From Acinetobacter variabilis (GTDB taxonomy: Bacteria > Pseudomonadota > Gammaproteobacteria > Pseudomonadales > Moraxellaceae), in contig NZ_KB850113.1 in the NCBI RefSeq assembly GCF_000369625.1, positions 89,815 through 153,814 of the forward strand: a DNA stretch of 64,000 nt. Direction: 5' to 3'. Shown piece by piece: positions 51,235 through 58,869 of this stretch. Below the pieces are notes generated by a model that did no database searches, was not told the origin of the DNA, and saw nothing but the letters and a program-made list of their open reading frames with translations. The translations under genes and the position numbers were made by a program. How positions within the stretch are numbered: the stretch's first letter is position 1; each line of letters starts with the position of its first letter.

Positions 51235-52719
51235 TTATAAATCTGATTTGGCCCGTTTTAAGGCATTTTGCCATTTGGCCAAATGGGCTTCACGTTCATC
51301 GGACTGCATTTTCGGTTCAAAGGCGCGATCTAGCTGCCAGGATTGAGAAATTTCATTTAAATTAGAAAATACCCCTGACTTTAAACCTGCCATCGCTGCT
51401 GCACCCCAAGCGGTGGATTCCAGCATTTTCGGACGCAAGACAGGCACATTCAGCAGGTCAGCCTGGAACTGCATCAGCATATCATTACAACTGGCACCGC
51501 CATCGACACGTAGTTCTTTTAACGGATGGGCAATATCCGATTGCATGGCTGTCAATACATCAGAGACCTGAAAGGCAATCGATTCCAGTGTAGCTCGGGC
51601 AATATGAGCTTTATTGGTTCCACGCGACATGCCACACAGCAGGGCACGCGCTTCACTATCCCAATGCGGTGCACCCAGTCCGGTAAAAGCAGGAACTAAG
51701 ACCACGCCGTCGGTATCTTTAACTTTACAGGCTAACTTCTCTATATCACTGCTCTTTTGAATGATGCCAAGCCCATCACGTAGCCATTGCACCACAGCAC
51801 CGGCCATAAAAACGCTACCTTCCAGGGCATAACTGGTCTGTTCCTGTGCCTGCCAGGCGAGGGTAGAAAGTAATTTGTTCTGGCTGAGCTGAATATCATG
51901 ACCGGTATTGAACAGCATAAAACAGCCGGTGCCATAGGTATTTTTTGCCATACCGGGTTCGAAGCAAGACTGGCCAAATAAGGCAGATTGCTGATCACCC
52001 AGAATACCGGTAATGGGAATCGTAGCCCCTAATAAACCCGGTGCCGTATCTGCAATATGACAATCAGAACTGATGATTCGTGGCAGAACTGAAGCGGGGA
52101 TATTAAACAGGTCGAGTAGTTCGTCATCCCAGCGTTGAGTTTGCAGATTCATCAACATGGTGCGGGAAGCATTACTCGCTTCAATAATATGCTCAGCACC
52201 TTGAGTCAGGTTCCAGATCAGCCAGCTATCAATGGTGCCAAAAGCCACATGACCTTGCTCTGCGAGTGTACGTAAGCCATCAATATTTTCTAATAACCAG
52301 ACCAGTTTCCCTGCACTAAAATAGGGATCAATCCGTAATCCGGTTTTTCGTTGTACCTGATCCATCTGGCCTTGCTGAATGAGCAAATTACACCAGTCTG
52401 TTGCACGACGATCCTGCCAGATAATCGCTGGCGCAAGAGGTTTGCCATTACGACGATCCCATACCACAGTCGTTTCACGCTGGTTGGTCAGGCCAATCGC
52501 TTTAATGTCTTTCGCCAGAATCCGGGCAGTAGCTAATGCCTGTTGAACTACTGCAATCTGCGAGCTCCAGATTTCCTGTGCATCCTGTTCGACCCAACCG
52601 GAGTGTGGGGTCTGGATATGGGTTTCGCGTTGAGCTGTTGCCTGAATCTGTCCGTGTTCATTAAAGATGATTGCACGGCTAGACGTCGTTCCCTGATCGA
52701 GTGCCAATAAATAGCTCAT
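51235..52719 (-). CDS. glpK: Glycerol kinase
   Basis: GlpK phosphorylates glycerol to glycerol 3-phosphate. LALDQGTTSSRAIIFN, TNQRETTVVWDRRNGKPLAPAIIWQDRR, GILGDQQSALFGQSCFEPGMAKNTYGTGCF and RVDGGASCNDMLMQFQAD are the FGGY-family and GlpK signatures. 494 residues, usual length. No other glp gene is next to it. The start is 130 bases from ssrA, divergent. Confidence 0.95.
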   Translation of the reverse strand: MSYLLALDQGTTSSRAIIFNEHGQIQATAQRETHIQTPHSGWVEQDAQEIWSSQIAVVQQALATARILAKDIKAIGLTNQRETTVVWDRRNGKPLAPAIIWQDRRATDWCNLLIQQGQMDQVQRKTGLRIDPYFSAGKLVWLLENIDGLRTLAEQGHVAFGTIDSWLIWNLTQGAEHIIEASNASRTMLMNLQTQRWDDELLDLFNIPASVLPRIISSDCHIADTAPGLLGATIPITGILGDQQSALFGQSCFEPGMAKNTYGTGCFMLFNTGHDIQLSQNKLLSTLAWQAQEQTSYALEGSVFMAGAVVQWLRDGLGIIQKSSDIEKLACKVKDTDGVVLVPAFTGLGAPHWDSEARALLCGMSRGTNKAHIARATLESIAFQVSDVLTAMQSDIAHPLKELRVDGGASCNDMLMQFQADLLNVPVLRPKMLESTAWGAAAMAGLKSGVFSNLNEISQSWQLDRAFEPKMQSDEREAHLAKWQNALKRAKSDL

Positions 52720-52849
52720 AATTTTTTTAAATGTTGACTTGAATTATGAAATATTAGCGTAATTATGTAATCAGGCGCATTCAAAAGTGTATTTGTGTAG
52801 AAAATGCATCATATTTTTTGCCAGTTATGCTATGATGAGCTTGTACTTT

Positions 52850-53209
52850 GGGGATGTTCTTGGCTTCGACGCCGATGATGAAACTCATAGATGCATGCCG
52901 AGAGCGCATTTTCTCTCGTAAATAAAATTTGCATTTAAATAGTCGCAAACGACGAAACTTACGCTCTAGCAGCCTAAGGGCTGCTTGTCCGCATCTCTGA
53001 ATACTTGTGGTTAGAGATCCCGACTGAAGCGAACGCACACAAGTCCGTATAGAGTCAAGCCTCGGGGCTTTATACCAAATTTAGAGGATCGCACCTTGAA
53101 CCCTGTTCGTCGGGTCTCTTGGTGTTAAAACAATAGACGATATCTAAGCATGTAGTATTCTCGAGCGTAGTGTTGGCGGACGCGGGTTCAACTCCCGCCA
53201 TCTCCACCA
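52850..53209 (+). ncRNA. ssrA: Transfer-messenger RNA (tmRNA)
   Basis: tmRNA with SmpB rescues stalled ribosomes and tags the product for proteolysis. The 5' end GGGGATGTTCTTGGCTTCGACG and the 3' end with TGGCGGACGCGGGTTCAACTCCCGCCATCTCCACCA form the alanyl-tRNA-like domain with an encoded CCA. The tag frame at 52945-52977 reads A-N-D-E-T-Y-A-L-A-A then TAA, as expected for Acinetobacter. About 360 bases. A TATGAT at 52831 is a plausible -10. The 3' end is the insertion point of the adjacent island. Confidence 0.96.
53190..53209. other. Presumed attachment site (attL) in the 3' end of ssrA
   Basis: A phage-type integrase gene starts the accessory region 99 bases after the ssrA 3' end, and ssrA 3' ends are common integration targets. 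The exact core is unknown because the partner repeat (attR) is not in the window. Repeats GCCACATATTTGCCACATTT at 53257-53276 next to it could be integrase arm sites. Confidence 0.6.
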
Positions 53210-53227
53210 AAATTCTTGTTATAAATC

Positions 53228-53253
53228 AGCCACTTATATTAAGTGGCTTTTTT
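53228..53253 (+). terminator. Terminator of ssrA
   Basis: AGCCACTTA pairs with TAAGTGGCT around TAT, followed by T bases. Confidence 0.92.
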
Positions 53254-53307
53254 ATTGCCACATATTTGCCACATTTTTCATTCCAAGAGCTTTCGATTTC
53301 GACGTAT

Positions 53308-54477
53308 TTAGGCTGTACGAGTTACGCTAAGTTTCGCAATTTCTTGCTTGTTCTTATCTCCATGCAACCATTTTGTATAGCGTTTGATCAGCATTTGTAG
53401 GCTATGCCCAAGTTGATCGGCTACAAACATTGGATTGACGCCATCCATGAGCAACATCGTCGCATAAGTATGTCTTGCATTGTATGCGGGGCGGTGACGT
53501 ATAGAACACGCTTTCATCGCTTCTACAAGACGCTCTCTAGGTGGTTTTTCATTAAAGAATGGTTCCTTAGTCTTGGGACATAGCATCACATAATCTGTTT
53601 GGTAGCCTTGATCCTTTTTAAATTGAAGCAAAGCTTTCAAAGCCAGAGTTGATCGTTCATTCAGATAAACCTCGCGAGAAGTATGTGTTTTGGTCACTTT
53701 CTTTTCCATTCCTCTTACACGGCTTTTGCTGACCTTGAATGTTCCATTGAACCAATCGATATCGCTTTCTCTGAGAGCGATCATTTCTGAAGGCCTACAG
53801 CCAGTCCAAAAGGCAAATTCAAAGTACCAACGATAAAATTTGTCCTCATCATGTAAGCTTTTATCGAGCCAAGCCAATAAGGCTTCCATCTCCTTGCGTG
53901 TGAAGGGATCAGGTGTTTCAACTTGGACCTTACGATTCTTAATTTTATTCATGGGGTTTGCAGAAATCTGATTATGCTTAACAGCCAATTCAAATACCCC
54001 TCGTAGAGGAGTTATGCAGTTATTAAAAGTCTTAGCTGTTTGAAAATCACGATCGATAATGACTTCCTCAATATCTTCGGTCGTGATATTGGCAATAGGT
54101 GTTAATGCAAAATAAGGCATCCAATGGCATTCCAAAATTTTTCTATACCCATTTTTTGAATCTTTATTCGCACCTGAAAATTTTAGGAACTTTTGAGCCA
54201 TACCTTGAAATAGAACTTGTTCTTCATCTGCTAGATTATTTTCAGGAATTTCGATACCTTTTGCCTTTGAAATATCAGCTTCAGTCAAAATTCCCCATTT
54301 AGCTTTGGTTTTTAAATCACTTTTAATTTTAGCGGCTGTACGAATCCCTTCCGCAGTTGGCGGGTGGGGGAGCGTAATGAAATAGCGTTGTTTTTTGACG
54401 CTGAAATTGATTTCGATGGCACCATCTCTAATTCGGACACCTGGTGGTAACGCTTTTTCGTCTGCTCTGTCAGCCAT
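53308..54477 (-). CDS. int: Tyrosine-recombinase integrase of the ssrA island
   Basis: Site-specific integrase, 389 residues. The N-terminal arm-binding domain (GVRIRDGAIEINFSVKKQRYFITL; DUF3596-like) and SAM-like core-binding domain precede the catalytic domain with R in WTGCRPSEMIALRESDID, the second box YNARHTYATMLLMDGV (Tyr in place of the first His, seen in this subgroup), GHS in ADQLGHSLQM and the nucleophile in IKRYTKWLHGD. All catalytic residues appear intact. It points toward ssrA and is preceded by an excisionase-like frame that overlaps its start. Confidence 0.93.
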   Translation of the reverse strand: MADRADEKALPPGVRIRDGAIEINFSVKKQRYFITLPHPPTAEGIRTAAKIKSDLKTKAKWGILTEADISKAKGIEIPENNLADEEQVLFQGMAQKFLKFSGANKDSKNGYRKILECHWMPYFALTPIANITTEDIEEVIIDRDFQTAKTFNNCITPLRGVFELAVKHNQISANPMNKIKNRKVQVETPDPFTRKEMEALLAWLDKSLHDEDKFYRWYFEFAFWTGCRPSEMIALRESDIDWFNGTFKVSKSRVRGMEKKVTKTHTSREVYLNERSTLALKALLQFKKDQGYQTDYVMLCPKTKEPFFNEKPPRERLVEAMKACSIRHRPAYNARHTYATMLLMDGVNPMFVADQLGHSLQMLIKRYTKWLHGDKNKQEIAKLSVTRTA

Positions 54478-54671
54478 TGGTTATAACCTCTCAGTGAATA
54501 ATAGATATTTCCGTCTTGTTTGGTCCAAACAAGGTCTTGTGGCCAATTTTTTCGCCTATGTGTCAGCTTTTGTTCTTCAATGCCTGTAAGTTTTGAGAAA
54601 ACAGAGGCATCCACCCAATCGATAGGTGTAAGTCCAAGTTCTAAGAGAACTTCTAAAATTTCATGTTGCAT
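54312..54671 (-). CDS. Excisionase-like small DNA-binding protein
   Basis: The first 75 residues have the excisionase pattern: DWVDASVFSKLTGIEEQKLTHRRKNWPQDLVWTKQDGNIYYSLRGYNQWL, a winged helix followed by a short strand. The frame then runs on for about 45 residues inside the int gene, an overlap of 166 bases, with low-complexity Ser/Asn-rich sequence that is probably not conserved. It would bend DNA at att and direct excision. The order xis-int, both leftward, is usual. Confidence 0.72.
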   Translation of the reverse strand: MQHEILEVLLELGLTPIDWVDASVFSKLTGIEEQKLTHRRKNWPQDLVWTKQDGNIYYSLRGYNQWLTEQTKKRYHQVSELEMVPSKSISASKNNAISLRSPTRQLRKGFVQPLKLKVI

Positions 54672-54983
54672 AAAATCACTTAGCTAGATGAGCTGATTTT
54701 AAAAAAAATATTTATGGTTAGGCATAAATAGCCTTAGACATAAACCGTCATGTGAAAAACTTATCACATGAAATTTTTTTAGAACTCGTTTTGTTTAAAA
54801 CTTCAAAAAAATGGTTATTTTTAAAATTTATGAAATAAATAAATCCTTCTTAATCGCATTTAACCCTGTCTATTAGGTACAAGATTTGGTACTTAAATTC
54901 TAAATATCATGAGTTAAGTACCATATTTGGTATCTATTGAATCAGCTTAAAAAATTTAAAAATGACTTACTTTTTTTAATTTT
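54672..54983. promoter_or_regulatory. Promoter/operator region upstream of xis-int
   Basis: AT-rich gap with two related 16-bp sites, GTACAAGATTTGGTAC (54877-54892) and GTACCATATTTGGTAT (54918-54933), 13 of 16 identical and 41 bp apart (about four helical turns). Each is a partial palindrome (TACCA/TGGTA). GGTACTTAA 54888-54896 and TTAAGTACC 54914-54922 are also exact complements. A CATGTGA/TCACATG hairpin lies at about 54750-54771. These look like paired repressor sites. Confidence 0.6.
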
Positions 54984-55586
54984 TTAAATAAACGCCCTGA
55001 GAACGTTGGCAAGCTTTTCACCACTTTTACGATCAATAATTTGTGCAGACATTCCTAAATTTTGAGGCCCATCCACATCAGCAATTTGAGTATCACCAAT
55101 GAACAGAACTTCATTGGGGTGGCATTGCAATTGATTTAAAAAGTATTGATATATCATCGAATCAGGCTTATAGGTGCCTACCTTGAAACTCCATGCATAG
55201 GCATCTAAAAGCGGAAGTATGCTTTGTGCTCTTTCACCATAAGGTGTCGCTGCATTGGAGCAGATCGCCAATTTGTATCCTAGATTTTTAAGTTCAATGA
55301 GCGTTGGAATTGAATCTTCAAAAGCTTGCATATGCTTTAAGTCATGCTGAAGATCGTTGTTCATTTCAGCTAACAAGGGTGCGGGTAGTTGATAACCGAA
55401 ATAAGAAGCGATTGTCTCAAAATTGCCATCTAGCGACATGATCATCGCAGCATCATTTGGTTGTGGTTTTCGCCCTTGTTGTTTAAGCCATTTCATCATT
55501 TTTTTATAAGGTGATTGGCTATTTTTAATTTCAATTAGCGTTCCAAAAACATCAAAGGCTACTGCTTTATAAGGTCGTTTACTCAC
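54984..55586 (-). CDS. HAD-superfamily hydrolase (subfamily IA)
   Basis: 200 residues with complete HAD motifs: FDVFGTLIE (nucleophile Asp and acid/base replaced by Phe-Gly-Thr pattern of the dehalogenase branch), ICSNAAT (motif II), KPDSMIYQ (motif III Lys) and GDTQIADVDGPQNLG (motif IV). A helical cap lies at 20-85. GTG start. A HAD phosphatase between integrase and replication gene is a common kind of cargo in islands; its substrate is unknown. It is on the same strand as its neighbours. Confidence 0.8.
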   Translation of the reverse strand: MSKRPYKAVAFDVFGTLIEIKNSQSPYKKMMKWLKQQGRKPQPNDAAMIMSLDGNFETIASYFGYQLPAPLLAEMNNDLQHDLKHMQAFEDSIPTLIELKNLGYKLAICSNAATPYGERAQSILPLLDAYAWSFKVGTYKPDSMIYQYFLNQLQCHPNEVLFIGDTQIADVDGPQNLGMSAQIIDRKSGEKLANVLRAFI

Positions 55587-55711
55587 TATTCTTATCTCAT
55601 TAAAAGTTTAAGCATATGGTCTAGCGTTTTATATCAACTCTTTTATTCATCAAAATTTAAGTCAGAATCATTTAAAGAGGAGGGCGAACTGAACTTTCCT
55701 GCTTTATTTGA

Positions 55712-56458
55712 TTAACTTAAATTCAAACCTATCTGTTCAGGTGAATGCCAAAGCATTTTTAAGTGTCCTAGTTGGTCTCTGAGATGAGCGGCTTTACGGA
55801 TGATATATTTTTTTTGTTTCAGCCATTCATCCAGGCGCGCATCGTCATAATGGATGTCTATCTTCAGTTGTAAAAGCTGGTTATATAAGCCACGCTTTTC
55901 AGATGACATGGCTTCTAGAATAGATGGTGGAGCCATGGGCTCTAATGGATGTAGCAACCCACCTTCAGCCTGACAAGATTTGGTCTTTGCTTGTTGAGAA
56001 GAAGCAGACACTCCGCTAACGGTTAGCCCTTTTTTCATTAACTTTGATAATGGCAGAGTTGGAGATTCAGCCTGATTGTGATCTTCAGTTTCAGCATTTG
56101 CAGGTTCAGTAGATTCTTTCAATAGCTCGCTGATTTTTCGGTAATTAATGCTATAAAAGTTGGTTTGAATCCATTTATTTTGAGATAGCTTTTTGACAAC
56201 CAAAATGCCCACTTTCTTTAGCTTGGAAACTATACGTTTGATCGTGGAGGGACTGTATGTACCTAAGGTCTTAGCCCATTGCTCATAGCTGTGATAAAAG
56301 TACTTCTGTTGCTGAATTACTTGAGCTTCACCACTTTGCAGGCAGTAATGAAGCTTTTGAAGGAAGATCGCTGATGGCACCCCATACGCTTGGGCAAGCG
56401 TAGGAGATGCAATAAGAGGGTAGTCGCCTTGGACTAGTAGTTTTGTTTTTTTAGTCAT
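55712..56458 (-). CDS. Winged-helix replication-type protein of the island
   Basis: About 248 residues. The N-terminal half (YPLIASPTLAQAYGVPSAIFLQKLHYCLQSG, SYEQWAKTLGTYSPSTIKRIVSKLKKVGILVVKKL) resembles the winged-helix N-domain of phage replication organisers. A Ser/Ala/Glu-rich linker follows and a helical C-terminal part (LYNQLLQLKIDIHYDDARLDEWLKQKKY). No helicase or primase motif is present. ATG 56458 is preferred over GTG 56470. By position it may initiate replication of the element or recruit host helicase; this is inference. Confidence 0.55.
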   Translation of the reverse strand: MTKKTKLLVQGDYPLIASPTLAQAYGVPSAIFLQKLHYCLQSGEAQVIQQQKYFYHSYEQWAKTLGTYSPSTIKRIVSKLKKVGILVVKKLSQNKWIQTNFYSINYRKISELLKESTEPANAETEDHNQAESPTLPLSKLMKKGLTVSGVSASSQQAKTKSCQAEGGLLHPLEPMAPPSILEAMSSEKRGLYNQLLQLKIDIHYDDARLDEWLKQKKYIIRKAAHLRDQLGHLKMLWHSPEQIGLNLS

Positions 56459-56477
56459 GAGAATACTCACTTAAGGC

Positions 56478-56810
56478 TTAGTAAGTGGTATTAGACGATT
56501 TGGGGTGCGGATGTTGCTGAGTTCGGCGTAGCCAATCTTCAGGATACTCCTGACTATAAGATGCATAATGCTGACCAGACCAATATTCTTGGTTGAGTTC
56601 ATCATAAAATTGGTTTTGAGGGCATGCTAGATGCTGCTGTTCAGCTTGTAAGTCTTGTGGAATGTTATCTTCAGCTTGATCTAAAGTTTTGTAAATATCA
56701 AGTAAGGCTTGACGCTGTTTGTGAGATAGATGTTTTGCGCTTTCAATAAGAAGTTGCTTAGCAAGTTTTTTTGGCGTGCAAAGACTTGCACTATTGAATT
56801 TGTCATTCAT
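56478..56810 (-). CDS. Small protein of unknown function behind a C4-like RNA leader
   Basis: 110 residues, Gln- and acid-rich, beginning MNDKFNSASLCTPKKLAKQLLIESAKHL and ending with Trp/Arg and Pro/His-rich sequence (EDWLRRTQQHPHPKS). I do not recognise a family. Its ribosome site AAGAG (about 9 bases before ATG) lies within a stretch complementary to the loop of the upstream C4-like RNA, the position held by icd in P1 and kil in P4. It is 20 bases ahead of the replication-type gene and likely co-transcribed. Confidence 0.6.
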   Translation of the reverse strand: MNDKFNSASLCTPKKLAKQLLIESAKHLSHKQRQALLDIYKTLDQAEDNIPQDLQAEQQHLACPQNQFYDELNQEYWSGQHYASYSQEYPEDWLRRTQQHPHPKSSNTTY

Positions 56811-56815
56811 AGTCG

Positions 56816-56826
56816 TATGCTCTTGG
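56816..56826 (-). promoter_or_regulatory. Target site over the ribosome binding site of the 110-residue gene
   Basis: On the minus strand CCAAGAGCATA lies 6-16 bases before the ATG at 56810. CCAAGAG is complementary to CTCTTGG in the C4-like RNA loop (56901-56907), and GCATA to TATGC in its other hairpin. Confidence 0.55.
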
Positions 56827-56869
56827 TCGATTTAGAACATACCACCACTCCATTTCCACTAGAGTATTT

Positions 56870-56945
56870 GGTGGCAGTTTAACAGGGGTGGAAATACCGT
56901 TCCAAGAGTACGGCCAGCATAAAGCTGCCCTGTCAAACCGCCATA
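56870..56945 (-). ncRNA. C4/CI-type antisense RNA candidate
   Basis: On the minus strand UGGCGGUUUGACAGGG (56943-56928) pairs with CCCUGUUAAACUGCCA (56887-56872): 16 pairs, two of them G-U. Those two positions would be A-C mismatches on the other strand, so the RNA is leftward. Inside are two hairpins: CAGC/GCUG (56927-56915) and CCGU/ACGG (56913-56897) whose 9-base loop ACUCUUGGA is complementary to sites at 57000-57007 and 56820-56826. This matches the architecture of P1 C4 and P4 CI RNAs, which control phage immunity by pairing with their own leader. Assignment is by fold and context, not by a model search. Confidence 0.62.
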
Positions 56946-56966
56946 AAGACTGTTTAACAGTAGGCA

Positions 56967-56998
56967 AAAAAAATGCCGCATGAGCGACTTTTTTTTGC
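56967..56998 (-). terminator. Terminator just after the upstream C4 target
   Basis: On the minus strand GTCGC pairs with GCGGC around TCAT (one G-U), followed by eight T bases, preceded by an A-run. It lies immediately downstream of the complementary site TCCAAGAG (57007-57000), so pairing there could favour termination before the small gene. Confidence 0.72.
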
Positions 56999-56999
56999 T

Positions 57000-57007
57000 C
57001 TCTTGGA
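57000..57007 (-). promoter_or_regulatory. Upstream target site for the C4-like RNA
   Basis: UCCAAGAG on the minus strand is perfectly complementary to CUCUUGGA in the loop of the C4-like RNA (56908-56901). Confidence 0.55.
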
Positions 57008-57456
57008 TAATAGCAGGTTTCCACGCCTGAACACAGATTTTGCTGTGTTGAATTTAGGTTATCCCGCTATGTTGAATAGGTCAAGGCCTTGAAATAAAAT
57101 TTTTTAAAAAAGATGAAAAGTAGAGTGATAGCTAACATGTGCTAAATATATTTAATTATTTTTATTGTTTATTTTATTTATAAAGAAGAACAGATCACTT
57201 TGACCCAATGGATCAGACCTGTTTGAAATGATCGTAAGTTTCAGTATGGTATTAACTGCAACTTAAGGCACTTTGTGAGTTTCCAGTTATAGAAATATTT
57301 TTATAAGAAATAGATCTACTGAGTCCTATTCTTAATTTTTGATCAATCGAACACTTGAGTGTGAGTTAAATAGAGAACAGTATTCGGCTCATTGGGTGAG
57401 CCGAATAAGATTAAATTGAAGTGCGTTATCAGAAGGTAATACAAAAATGTTGAGAG
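57008..57456. other. Leader and promoter region of the island replication operon
   Basis: No gene. Minus-strand TTGACC about 57095 is followed at 17 bases by TAACCT, a possible promoter; the -35 overlaps a perfect palindrome TCAAGGCCTTGA (57081-57092). AACACAG/CTGTGTT forms a hairpin (57030-57049). A 10-bp hairpin ATTCGGCTCA (57382-57391 with 57397-57406) follows the next gene's stop and may terminate it, though a T-run is missing. Confidence 0.5.
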
Positions 57457-58218
57457 CTATTTATTTGTTGGACTCTGATCACGATCTTTTTTAAGTGATG
57501 GATTTCTAGGATCTGATGAAATCGCTTTCAGTACTTCATTAAGTTGTGAAAAGTTAGGAAGATGCTTGTTTTTTTCAAAATCAAAAATGTCGCGTAGAGT
57601 TGGATGGTGCTCAATCTTAGATTTATATATGAAATAAACATACATCATATCTATTAGGGTATCTATTATGGGACGACCATACACAGCAGAAAATGCTTCA
57701 TATATCTTATTGAAAGATGCACCTAAGAAAAATATTACACTATTTCTTTTTTTCCTTTGTTTTAATTTTTCAGCTAGAAGCTGTTTTTCATATTCAGAAA
57801 GAGTATTTTTAGAAATACATTGTTTTATTTTTTCATTATTATTAATACGATAACTATTCAGTAATTCTTGTAGATTAAAGTATTCATGATGATTAAAATC
57901 TAAATACTCTTTTTCTTTTTGTAGAATAATTTTTTCAATATCTGTTAAATTTTTAGATGGAATAGTTTTTATATATTTTAATATTTGATAGTTTTTGCTT
58001 CTTTGATTTTCTTTATATTGGCATGCATTGATTAGATTTTTATGAGTTTCTGAAAATTTTTTAAAATCTATTTTTGTTAAATCTGTATTCTCGAGAATAT
58101 TAATTAAATTTATTTCACATGGATATTTAGGGGTGATACATAATTCTTCTTTTTGTGTATAAAGAAAATTATATATATCACTTTTTGTGATAATTTTTTT
58201 AGGTCTACCAGCTGCCAT
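57457..58218 (-). CDS. Lysine-rich protein of unknown function, divergent from the relaxase
   Basis: 253 residues, very Lys/Ile/Asn-rich, start MAAGRPKKIITKSDIYNFLYTQKE with AAGGAG seven bases upstream. The GRPKK start resembles an AT-hook-like or plasmid DNA-binding N-terminus; a hydrophobic patch (VIFFLGASF and TLIDMMYVYFIY) lies near residues 165-200. No family recognised. It is transcribed away from the relaxase across the oriT-like region, the place where accessory relaxosome genes are found on MOBQ plasmids. That is positional inference only. Confidence 0.6.
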   Translation of the reverse strand: MAAGRPKKIITKSDIYNFLYTQKEELCITPKYPCEINLINILENTDLTKIDFKKFSETHKNLINACQYKENQRSKNYQILKYIKTIPSKNLTDIEKIILQKEKEYLDFNHHEYFNLQELLNSYRINNNEKIKQCISKNTLSEYEKQLLAEKLKQRKKRNSVIFFLGASFNKIYEAFSAVYGRPIIDTLIDMMYVYFIYKSKIEHHPTLRDIFDFEKNKHLPNFSQLNEVLKAISSDPRNPSLKKDRDQSPTNK

Positions 58219-58404
58219 TTTAAGGCTCCTTGAGTTATGTTAGAGGAAAGCTCTATCTTTAACAGGAATCCAAAATGCATGATGAGTTTCATGCAAAATC
58301 TCAAAAAAATAGCTATCCTGCTCTCCACTTAGTTACCCGATTAATAAAGCTGGCGCTTTTAAGAATTCTTTGGGCTGCGCACAAAAAATTCTTATCTCGT
58401 CTCC

Positions 58405-58475
58405 GTGTCTTTTTATTCCACCATTTGCATTGCAAATGTTGTACTAAAAAGACACTACTACTCGCCCTGTGGGAC
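58405..58475. other. oriT: Candidate origin of transfer (oriT)
   Basis: Nested inverted repeats: GTGTCTTTTTA (58405-58415) with TAAAAAGACAC (58445-58455), enclosing CATTTGCA (58422-58429) with TGCAAATG (58431-58438). About 8 bases further comes CTCGCCCTG, which partly resembles the GCGCCCT nic region of MOBQ plasmids. It lies between a divergent gene and a MOBQ-type relaxase, as expected of an oriT. Confidence 0.55.
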
Positions 58476-58549
58476 CAAAAGCCCAATTAATATGATTCTT
58501 AAGGTGTTGATATATATTAATATAGTTTAGTGTGAGACTATTTGTGTGT

Positions 58550-58677
58550 GCGTTACACTATAAAGGATGAAGCGTTACACTATAAAGGATGAAGCGTTAC
58601 ACTATAAAGGATGAAGCGTTACACTATAAAAAATGTGCGTTACACGATAGAAATAAGCGTTACACTATAAAAATCAT
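58550..58677. repeat. Six iterons, plasmid replication-origin-like
   Basis: Units start at 58550, 58572, 58594, 58616, 58637 and 58657; the first three are identical 22-mers beginning GCGTTACACTATAAAGGATG, the last three share GCGTTACAC. The 22-base period (two helical turns) and degenerate end are typical of Rep-binding iterons. Short hairpins (58680-58694; TGAAGATCA arms at 58700-58722) follow. Confidence 0.82.
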
Positions 58678-58869
58678 CTAGAAGTTGGACTTCTGATTAT
58701 TGAAGATCACTTTTTGATCTTCAGGTCTTGATTAAGATCATATCGCTACTGAATCAATCATAAAAAACCTATTTAGAAATATAACCACTTTTCTGAACTT
58801 TTTCTTTTAAATTAAATTATTAGAATATTTGAAAATATATTAACTCTTTGATAAGAGAGTTATTAAAAA

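Noticed and set aside
53170..53400. 76-residue frame starting in ssrA
   Set aside because: Begins inside the tmRNA acceptor domain and runs through its terminator and the end of int.
56803..57024. 73-residue frame (GTG start) on the minus strand
   Set aside because: It covers the C4-like RNA, its terminator and both targets; its apparent similarity to short phage proteins is explained by the conserved RNA. No ribosome site.
58275..58490. 71-residue plus-strand frame
   Set aside because: It spans the nested palindrome of the oriT-like site, has no ribosome site and an unlikely Leu/His/Cys composition.
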